Source: Roseobacter weihaiensis (lineage in GTDB: Bacteria; Pseudomonadota; Alphaproteobacteria; Rhodobacterales; Rhodobacteraceae). Taken from it: 64,000 nucleotides of DNA. The notes below the pieces were generated by a model, which saw only the letters and a program-made list of their open reading frames with translations, was not told the DNA's origin and made no database searches. Positions 17,498 through 23,926 of this stretch are shown piece after piece. Each line of letters starts with the position of its first letter. Position 1 is the first letter of the stretch. The stretch covers positions 248,001 through 312,000 of the forward strand of contig NZ_JACNMO010000003.1 of assembly GCF_020622345.1 (NCBI RefSeq), written 5' to 3'. The position numbers and the translations under genes are program-made.

Positions 17498-17517
17498 TTC
17501 ATTAGTATACGAATGAA
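17498..17517. promoter_or_regulatory. GTATAC-type operator, near-perfect 20-bp palindrome
   Basis: TTCATTAGTATACGAATGAA is palindromic except at positions 7 and 14. It is the best copy of the motif shared by four promoters in this cluster. It lies about 105 bases upstream of the fpr start and 122 bases upstream of the enamidase start in the divergent intergenic region. Confidence 0.75.
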
Positions 17518-17598
17518 TATGTGAGTGAATATCCACCTGTCAATAGCTCGCCAAAGGCTGGTGAGGTCGCCTATCTCCCTTGACCCAAGCTTTGCGAG

Positions 17599-17618
17599 TA
17601 TGTTTGTGTACGAATGAA
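17599..17618. promoter_or_regulatory. GTATAC-type operator close to the enamidase start
   Basis: TATGTTTGTGTACGAATGAA keeps the right half (ACGAATGAA) and core of the shared motif; the left half is degenerate. Centre-to-centre distance from the upstream copy is 101 bases. It ends about 20 bases before the TTG start of the enamidase, a position expected for repression. Confidence 0.6.
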
Positions 17619-17638
17619 AATTGCCGAAAGGGAATTCC

Positions 17639-18802
17639 TTGGAAAAACTTGTCATACGAAACATCGGCCAGATTCTCTCTGGCAAGCTCGAAGAGCCCGT
17701 CTTTGATGGCGATTGCATGATTGCTATCGACGGCAAAATCAACGACTGGGGGCATGAGAAAAACCTCGATTGCGACGCGGCGACGACCGTGGTGGATGCC
17801 AATGGTGTGACGCTGGCGCCGGGTCTGATCGACAGCCACGTCCACCCCGTTGTGGGCGACTACACGCCACGCCAGCAGCAGCTTCACTGGATTGATTCGA
17901 CCCTTCATGGCGGGGTCACGACGCTGATATCGGCTGGCGAAGTGCATATGCCCGGCCGTCCCAAAGATGTCGTGGGCCTCAAGGCCATGGCGATTGCCTC
18001 CCAGCGCTGGTATGAGAACTTCCGCCCCTCCGGCATGAAAGTTCATGCGGGCGCCCCTGTGATCGAGCACGGCATGGTCGAGCAGGACTTCAAAGAAATG
18101 GCAGATGCAGGGGTCAAACTGCTGGGCGAGGTTGGCCTTGGCACGGTAAAGGACGGCAAAACCGCGCAGCAGATGGTGAGTTGGGCCCGCAAATACGGGA
18201 TGCAAAGCACCATTCATACCGGCGGGCCCTCCATACCCGGTTCCGGCTTGATTGACGCGGATATGGTGATGGAAACCGGCACGGATGTCATCGGTCACAT
18301 AAACGGCGGCCACTCTGCCCTGCCAGACGATCAGATCATCTGCCTGTGCGAAAGCTGCAAGGCCGCGTTTGAGATTGTACACAACGGCAATGAGCGGGCG
18401 GCTGTTCTGACGGTGAACACGGCACGTGAACTGGGCAAGCTCGATCAGGTCATCCTTGGGACCGACGGACCTGCGGGGTCGGGCGTGCAACCCCTGGGCA
18501 TTCTGCGGATGATCGCGATGCTCTCGGCCTTCGGCAACGTCCCCGCAGCAGAGGCGTTCTGCTTTGGCAACGGCAATACGGCGCGGCAGCGGAAACTCGA
18601 TACAGGGCTGATCGAGAAAGGGTATTGCGCCGATTTCGTATTGCTGGATCAGGCACAACATGCACCCGGTAAGAGCATGCTGGAGTCGGTGCAGTTGGGC
18701 AATCTGCCCGGCGTCGGCATGACCATCATCGACGGCGTCATCCGCTCCGAACGCTCGCGCAATACCCCGCCCGCGCACCGCTTGCCGGAACACATCGCAT
18801 GA
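17639..18802 (+). CDS. ena: Enamidase (6-oxo-1,4,5,6-tetrahydronicotinate amidohydrolase) family
   Basis: This 387-residue amidohydrolase is strikingly close to the enamidase of Eubacterium barkeri nicotinate fermentation, which opens the reduced pyridine ring to 2-formylglutarate and ammonia. Shared features are VIRNIGQILSG at the N-terminus, metal ligands in LIDSHVHP, LHGGVTTLISAGEVHMPGRPKD, the KLLGEVGLGT glutamate, IHTGG, HINGGH, GTDGPAG and a C-terminal SRNTPPAHR. The start is taken as TTG at 17639 with AAAGGGA upstream; another TTG at 17621 is possible. The gene overlaps the CoA-transferase gene by four bases. Two copies of the cluster palindrome precede it. Exact substrate is inferred from similarity and neighbours. 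Confidence 0.88.
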   Translation: MEKLVIRNIGQILSGKLEEPVFDGDCMIAIDGKINDWGHEKNLDCDAATTVVDANGVTLAPGLIDSHVHPVVGDYTPRQQQLHWIDSTLHGGVTTLISAGEVHMPGRPKDVVGLKAMAIASQRWYENFRPSGMKVHAGAPVIEHGMVEQDFKEMADAGVKLLGEVGLGTVKDGKTAQQMVSWARKYGMQSTIHTGGPSIPGSGLIDADMVMETGTDVIGHINGGHSALPDDQIICLCESCKAAFEIVHNGNERAAVLTVNTARELGKLDQVILGTDGPAGSGVQPLGILRMIAMLSAFGNVPAAEAFCFGNGNTARQRKLDTGLIEKGYCADFVLLDQAQHAPGKSMLESVQLGNLPGVGMTIIDGVIRSERSRNTPPAHRLPEHIA

Positions 18803-19911
18803 CGGCCCCCCTGGCCGGGCTGAAGGTTGTTGAACTGGCACGGATTTTGGCGGGTCCCTGGATCGGCCAGACGCTGTCAGACCTGGGGGCCGATGTTCTC
18901 AAGGTGGAAAGCCCGCAGGGGGACGATACCCGCACCTGGGGACCCCCCTTCATCGCGCGCAAGGACGACACATCCGCCGCCTATTTTCACTGCGCCAATC
19001 GCGGAAAACGCAGCATGGCCGTGGACTTCAACAATACCACCCACATGGCCCGCCTGAAAGCGGAGATCGCCGAGGCCGATGTTCTGATCGAGAACTTCAA
19101 GGTCGGGGGGTTGCGCAAGTTCGGCCTTGATTTTGAGAGCCTGCGCGAGGCGCACCCCCGGCTGGTCTACTGCTCGGTCACCGGGTTCGGACAGGATGGG
19201 CCCTATGCGCACCGGCCGGGATATGATTTTCTGATCCAGGGCATGTCCGGTATCATGAGTTTGACGGGCGAACCTGACCAAGATCCGCAAAAGATCGGCG
19301 TTGCTTTCGCCGATATCTTTTCCGGCCTTTACGGTGTGATCGGGATTCAGGCGGCCCTGTCCGACAGGGCTGAAACCGGATTAGGCCAGCATGTGGATAT
19401 CTCTCTTCTGGATTGCATGACCGGCGTTCTGGCCAACCAGGCCATGAACTATCTGGCAACCGGCACCGCACCGACACGTCTGGGCAACGCGCATCCGAAT
19501 ATTGTTCCTTACCAGACATTTGCAACAAATGACGGGCACATCATTGTGGCCTGCGGCAATGACCGCCAATTCAAGGCGCTCTGCAAGGTTCTGGCGTTGA
19601 CGGACCTGGCCGCTGATGACCGGTATGCGACAAACCCGGCGCGCGTTGCCCATCGGGAAATCCTCATTCCTGTTTTGGCGCGCGCGCTCAAAGCATGGAC
19701 AAAAGCAGATATCCTGTCAGCCCTTGAAACCGCGCAGGTTCCGGGCGGCCCCATCAATACGGTCGAAGACGCCCTGGCGGATCCTCAAATCAAACATCGA
19801 CGCCTGCAAATTGCGCCGGAAGGCGTGCCCGGAATACGGACACCGCTTACGTTTTCGCGGTCGACTCTCGCGCTTGATCGTGCATCACCAGCAAAGCCAA
19901 AACCGATGTGA
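18799..19911 (+). CDS. CaiB/BaiF family (family III) CoA-transferase
   Basis: The 370-residue protein starts with APLAGLKVVELARILAGPWIGQTLSDLGADVLKVE, the family III opening. The catalytic Asp is in GQHVDISLLDCM near residue 200. It would move CoA between acids such as succinyl-CoA and a dicarboxylate. Coupled directly to enamidase, it may activate the C5 acid derived from 2-formylglutarate, for example glutarate to glutaryl-CoA. That fits the glutarate route reported for aerobic nicotinate use in Azorhizobium caulinodans, as I recall it. The acid substrate is inference. Confidence 0.88.
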   Translation: MTAPLAGLKVVELARILAGPWIGQTLSDLGADVLKVESPQGDDTRTWGPPFIARKDDTSAAYFHCANRGKRSMAVDFNNTTHMARLKAEIAEADVLIENFKVGGLRKFGLDFESLREAHPRLVYCSVTGFGQDGPYAHRPGYDFLIQGMSGIMSLTGEPDQDPQKIGVAFADIFSGLYGVIGIQAALSDRAETGLGQHVDISLLDCMTGVLANQAMNYLATGTAPTRLGNAHPNIVPYQTFATNDGHIIVACGNDRQFKALCKVLALTDLAADDRYATNPARVAHREILIPVLARALKAWTKADILSALETAQVPGGPINTVEDALADPQIKHRRLQIAPEGVPGIRTPLTFSRSTLALDRASPAKPKPM

Positions 19912-19920
19912 TCCCCCATT

Positions 19921-20364
19921 TCACGAAATCTTCTTGAGCAGCTCAAGAAGTCTTTTCTGTTCAGCAGGTTTAAGCGGTGACAGCGTTTCCTGCGTGATGA
20001 TCCGCCCATCTTGCCTGAGACCGTCTATCATCCGAGCGCCCTGCTTGGTCAGCGAAATGATGGACCGGCGCTTGTCATTCGGGTCGGGGTTGGTGGCCAG
20101 AAGTCCCTTTTGCTTGAGGCGATCCACAACACCTTTGATCGTGGCAATATCCATCGCGGCCAGACGGCCCAGATGGTTTTGCGACACGTCCCCATGCTCT
20201 GCCACACGGATCAGGGTCGTAAACTGCGTTGGCGTCAGGTCCTCGGAGATATTGTCCTGAAAAATTCCGGCATGCCGCTGGCTCACCAATCGCAGCAGAT
20301 AGCCCACCTGCTCATCCAGTTGGTAGTCGGAAATCTCGGGCTGGGGCTTCGATAATGTCTCCAT
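19921..20364 (-). CDS. MarR-family transcriptional regulator, probable regulator of the cluster
   Basis: This 147-residue MarR protein has a winged helix spanning roughly residues 45-115 (DLTPTQFTTLIRVAEHGDVSQNHLGRLAAMDIATIKGVVDRLKQKG then the wing NPDPNDKRRSIISLT). Size and family match NicR, the 6-hydroxynicotinate-responsive repressor of Pseudomonas putida nicotinate genes. It converges with the CoA-transferase gene and lies 55 bases downstream of the DUF1185 gene, so it is probably the last gene of the minus-strand catabolic operon. It is the only regulator between 13 and 28 kb, hence the natural binder of the GTATAC palindromes. No copy of that motif directly precedes this gene. Confidence 0.9.
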   Translation of the reverse strand: METLSKPQPEISDYQLDEQVGYLLRLVSQRHAGIFQDNISEDLTPTQFTTLIRVAEHGDVSQNHLGRLAAMDIATIKGVVDRLKQKGLLATNPDPNDKRRSIISLTKQGARMIDGLRQDGRIITQETLSPLKPAEQKRLLELLKKIS

Positions 20365-20419
20365 GTCGAAGTTTAGGTCTTATCCAGAGACAAGCGCAAG
20401 GCGACATTTGCGAAGAGGG

Positions 20420-21004
20420 TCATCGCAAACCATCTTTTCCTTCCGCCTGGGCATGAGTCAAGCCACCGACACGCGGCAGGGGCCGACCGCTGTCGGTCAC
20501 GGCGACGGCGACCATAATCTCGTCGCGGCGCGGCGCGTCGTTCAGGCGCACCTCAATGCCGTCGAAATGGCTGCGCACATAGGCCGCATCCTTATGCCCC
20601 AAAGGCACATCCAGCACCTGACCGGGGCTGCCCATTTTCTTGGACGATGGCACGAGCGCCGCGCCCTTCTCAACCTCGGCCCGCAGCGGGGCGCCAAGTT
20701 TCGGATGCAGTATGGCGGCAGCATGCTCCAGCTCACCTTTTTCACCGACCATGGCGGATTTGCCGTAGCTTTCGGCCTGCGCCGGCGTGATCCCCAGTGC
20801 CTCGACGCATTTCCGCCCCAGCAACGCGCCGAGTTCCGCGCCAATCTCCATCAACTCTGAAAGATCCTCCTGGTAAACACCCGCAAAGGGGTTTTCGATC
20901 ACGGCCACCGCAACAGCCTTACGCGTCGCCGGCGTAATCTCACGCCCGATCTCGCGGTGTGTCTCTTCCACATTGACGGCAATCTTTCGGATCTTCACGC
21001 TCAT
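20420..21004 (-). CDS. DUF1185 (amino acid synthesis family) protein, copy 1
   Basis: This 194-residue protein belongs to the DUF1185 / 'amino acid synthesis' family. The label is historical and no reaction is established that I know of. It shares with the adjacent copy the pattern RKIAVNVEET..., AVIENPFAGVYQEDL, ESYGKSAMVGEKGELEH and YVRSHFDGIEVRLNDAPR. No signal peptide. It overlaps copy 2 by four bases inside the operon that carries the hydroxynicotinate-reductase-like and molybdenum hydroxylase genes. Two paralogues suggest a heteromer or two sequential steps. Confidence 0.85.
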   Translation of the reverse strand: MSVKIRKIAVNVEETHREIGREITPATRKAVAVAVIENPFAGVYQEDLSELMEIGAELGALLGRKCVEALGITPAQAESYGKSAMVGEKGELEHAAAILHPKLGAPLRAEVEKGAALVPSSKKMGSPGQVLDVPLGHKDAAYVRSHFDGIEVRLNDAPRRDEIMVAVAVTDSGRPLPRVGGLTHAQAEGKDGLR

Positions 21005-21582
21005 CTCAAACCGTCCTTTCCCACGATGTCTTCTGCCGCCAGCCCGCCCATCCGGTTGTGGATGCGGCCCCCGGTGGTCATCACCAGGATCAGCGCCATC
21101 TCACCCGCTTTCGGGGCATCGTTGAGGCCAACTTCCATGGTGTCGAAATGGCTGCGCACATAAGACGCGTTGATATGTGTAACCGGCACGTCAAGGCGCC
21201 CGCCAACGCCGACAACCTTCTTGTTCGACGGCACAATCGCATTTGAGTTGTCGAGAATCTGGCGCATCGCGTAACCGCCCGGCACATGCCAGAGCGCGCC
21301 ATGTTCCAACTCGCCCGCCTCCCCGATCATCGCGCCCTTGCCGTAGCCTTCGATCTGGTCGGCACCGCCAAGCAGATCGACCAGCCGCTCGGCCATCGCG
21401 AGGCCCAAGGGTTTGAGCTCTTCCATAAACCATTGGATATCAGGCTCGTAGCGCCCGGCAAAAGGGTTGTCGATAACGGTCATTCCGGCGGCACGCCGCA
21501 GGCTCTTGGGCGGCAACGGCCCCCCTTCATGGAAGATTTCTTCAACCGAATAGGCCGTTTTTCGGATAGACACATCAGGCAT
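21001..21582 (-). CDS. DUF1185 (amino acid synthesis family) protein, copy 2
   Basis: This 193-residue paralogue of the next gene has the same landmarks: MTVIDNPFAGRYEPDI, EGYGKGAMIGEAGELEHGALWH, SNKKVVGVGGRLDVP and YVRSHFDTMEVGLNDAPKAGE. The C-termini of both copies end in the same (G)KDGLR tail. It overlaps the UPF0280 gene by eight bases. The conserved Gly-Glu-Leu-Glu-His and Asn-Pro-Phe-Ala-Gly motifs look catalytic or ligand-binding, but the function is unknown. Confidence 0.85.
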   Translation of the reverse strand: MPDVSIRKTAYSVEEIFHEGGPLPPKSLRRAAGMTVIDNPFAGRYEPDIQWFMEELKPLGLAMAERLVDLLGGADQIEGYGKGAMIGEAGELEHGALWHVPGGYAMRQILDNSNAIVPSNKKVVGVGGRLDVPVTHINASYVRSHFDTMEVGLNDAPKAGEMALILVMTTGGRIHNRMGGLAAEDIVGKDGLR

Positions 21583-22435
21583 AAAGAAACTCCGGTTTTT
21601 GACTTGGCAGCATATGTTCGTTGGTTGTCATGACCTGACCTTGCAGGAAAATACCTGCCGCGCAGATCATGTTTTGAGATTGAAAGGCAAGCGCGCAATC
21701 CTTGCCGGCCTGCAGCGCGGCCTGACGGTCAAAGGCGGACAGCTTAGCACATCCGACCACAACAGGCTTGTCCCCCAGATCGCTGTCCTCTGTGATCGCA
21801 TTGGCCGCCCGCCGGGCAATTCCGGGATGTCCAGGAAGGTCAACCGCATTGCCGATCAGGGTTGCCGCAGCATCGGCCTGCGCGGCTGACGCGGCCAGCA
21901 CCGTCACACTATCCGCGATGCCCAGGCTGAGGCTACGGCCATGTCGTCCGCTGGTGGCAATACCGCCAATGCCATCCTCGGCGGCCACCGTGAGACGCCC
22001 GAGGTCCTGCCCGTCATGGGTTTGCATGGCGGTGGTGAAGGCTGTGCCCGGTGCCAGATGCAAGGCGATGTCTCCCCCGTTGTTCACATAGGCCCGACGA
22101 AGCTCAGCGGCATGCGTCATGGCCAGCAGCACCTCATCCGCCACCGCCCCGGCGACTGCCGCCATGCGCGTCACATAGGCGGAACCGCAAAGCGGCAGGG
22201 CTGCATCATGCATCCGCCGTGCGACCGCTCCTTCGGGGACGGACGTCATGGCGCTCATGGGGGCTCGCAACGCGGGCAATTCAGCCACAAGCTCATCGAG
22301 AATTGTTGCAAAACGACAGGTCGCGGCCTCAAATGCGGTTTGCCGTTGCCCGTCTGCCCCGATGATCAGATCAATTGGCCCGTGTTGCAGATGCAGACGG
22401 GCGCCGTCGGGCAGCATGTTGGCTGTTGGCCCCAT
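21575..22435 (-). CDS. UPF0280 (ApbE-related) family protein
   Basis: The 286-residue protein matches the UPF0280 family, distant relatives of the FMN transferase ApbE. Visible: PMSAMTSVPEGAVARRM near residue 59, AYVNNGGDIALHL near 113 and GIATSGRHGRSLSLGIADSV near 156. The family role is unknown; relation to ApbE raises the possibility of flavin attachment or flavin handling. It lies three bases after the hydroxynicotinate-reductase-like gene and is plausibly an accessory factor for it. No signal peptide is seen, unlike periplasmic ApbE. Confidence 0.83.
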   Translation of the reverse strand: MGPTANMLPDGARLHLQHGPIDLIIGADGQRQTAFEAATCRFATILDELVAELPALRAPMSAMTSVPEGAVARRMHDAALPLCGSAYVTRMAAVAGAVADEVLLAMTHAAELRRAYVNNGGDIALHLAPGTAFTTAMQTHDGQDLGRLTVAAEDGIGGIATSGRHGRSLSLGIADSVTVLAASAAQADAAATLIGNAVDLPGHPGIARRAANAITEDSDLGDKPVVVGCAKLSAFDRQAALQAGKDCALAFQSQNMICAAGIFLQGQVMTTNEHMLPSQKPEFLYA

Positions 22436-22438
22436 GGA

Positions 22439-23926
22439 TCAGGACCTCTTGGACCAGCGATAGTTTTCATGGGCCATCGGATCTCGGGCGTTGGGGTTTT
22501 GCGAGACCTGACGCGTGGCGTCCCGGTTCACCTCCGAGACCTTTTTGAGATGCTCCATATGGCCGCCCAGCGTCTGATAGTCGCTCACCCGCAGGGTAAA
22601 TTCAATGGGGGCCACGAGCGCCGGGGTGGGCACGTAACCGAAGGATTGCGTCGGCATATCCAGCACGTCGACCATGACGGTGATGCCCCCTCCCGGCCAG
22701 ACATAGGCATTGGCCCCGCCGCAGGACACATGGGTGAGGGATTCCTTCACCGAACGGGTCAACCGGACCGGGTTTTCGGTCACACCCGCGCGCAGGCTGC
22801 CACCCGCTCCCCCCATGAAAAGCACCGAGCAGACAGAAGGTTCGCAGTTTTCGGCAATGAGATCGGCAGAGGCGGCCAGGGGCGCAGGTACGTCCTTCTT
22901 TTGTGGAACGAGCGCTGCGTCAAGCTCGTAGTAGGCCACCTGCTCCCCGGTCGTGGAGACCATCAACAGCCGCAACCCTTCCCAGGCGATCTTGGGGTTG
23001 AAGGGCCCCAGGATTCCGAGCGGATCGTCGATGTCCGTTCCGCCCCATCCGGTACCCGGATTGGCCACCTGGAAATACCGACCCGGCGTCGAGCGACGGC
23101 CGAGTATTTTGATGCCCGTGGCAGGCACATCCAGTTGCTTGCCGGTTTCATGCTCCGACAAAACGCCGGTGATGTGGTCATCAACCACCACAACCTCGTC
23201 CGCGTGCCCGATCCACTGCTTGGGGAACATCCCGATGGTGGCCGATCCACAGCCCACCCGCATCAAGCTTTCCGTGACACCATTCACAATCGGCGGCTTG
23301 CCGGCCTCAACCACGACCTCGGTCCGGTGTTCGCCCTCGCCCACCGTCATCGTGACAGCTTCGCGGTTGCACAGGCGCATCAGGGCGTCGCAGGTCACCC
23401 GCCCCTCTTTCTTGCTCCCCCCCGTGAGATGTTCCACCCCCCCCAGGGACAGCATCTTTGACCCGTATTCAGACGTCATCACGTGGCCGATCGGCTCGCC
23501 CTCCACCCGGACCACATCACGTTCATGGCCAATGTGGCGGTCGGTGTCGATCTTCACTTTCACGCCGCAGTAACTGAAAATACCCTCGGTCACGACCGTG
23601 ACCATATCCACGCCGTCCACCTCCTGGCTGACGATGAAGGGCGCCGGTTTGTAATCGGGATAGGTGGTGCCCGCACCGACAGCGGTCACGAAGGGGCGGT
23701 CTCCCTTGACGATGTCGCCGTCCCAACCCTCCTGATCCATCCCGCTCCCCATGAAGGGGACAAGCTTCTGATCGGTGCCCTGAATGATCGTCAGCGGGTC
23801 CAGCCGGACAAGCGCGCCGCCATGGTTGGCGTAGCGGTCACAGGCACCGGATTTACCGTCTGCGATGTAACACATCACCGGACAGGCGTCGCAGCGGATC
23901 TTTTCTGGATTATCTGCGGTCGTCAT
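22439..23926 (-). CDS. hnr: 6-hydroxynicotinate reductase-like iron-sulfur protein
   Basis: This 495-residue protein resembles 6-hydroxynicotinate reductase of the Eubacterium barkeri nicotinate pathway, which reduces the pyridone ring with reduced ferredoxin. The N-terminus RCDACPVMCYIADGKSGACDRY holds four cysteines suited to a 4Fe-4S cluster. Other landmarks are GVKVKIDTDRHIGHERDVVRVEG, GHVMTSEYGSKMLSLGG and MFMGGAGGSLRAGVTENP-like Gly-rich segments. The start overlaps the molybdenum hydroxylase stop by four bases. Enamidase, whose substrate is the reductase product, is in the same palindrome-marked regulon, as is an NADPH-ferredoxin reductase. Assignment rests on recalled family similarity and context; the exact ring substrate is unproven. 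Confidence 0.8.
   Translation of the reverse strand: MTTADNPEKIRCDACPVMCYIADGKSGACDRYANHGGALVRLDPLTIIQGTDQKLVPFMGSGMDQEGWDGDIVKGDRPFVTAVGAGTTYPDYKPAPFIVSQEVDGVDMVTVVTEGIFSYCGVKVKIDTDRHIGHERDVVRVEGEPIGHVMTSEYGSKMLSLGGVEHLTGGSKKEGRVTCDALMRLCNREAVTMTVGEGEHRTEVVVEAGKPPIVNGVTESLMRVGCGSATIGMFPKQWIGHADEVVVVDDHITGVLSEHETGKQLDVPATGIKILGRRSTPGRYFQVANPGTGWGGTDIDDPLGILGPFNPKIAWEGLRLLMVSTTGEQVAYYELDAALVPQKKDVPAPLAASADLIAENCEPSVCSVLFMGGAGGSLRAGVTENPVRLTRSVKESLTHVSCGGANAYVWPGGGITVMVDVLDMPTQSFGYVPTPALVAPIEFTLRVSDYQTLGGHMEHLKKVSEVNRDATRQVSQNPNARDPMAHENYRWSKRS

Noticed and set aside
21941-23461. A 506-codon plus-strand frame opposite the UPF0280 and hnr-like genes
   Set aside because: It spans the junction between two well-supported minus-strand genes and has low-complexity His/Gly/Arg-rich composition without motifs.
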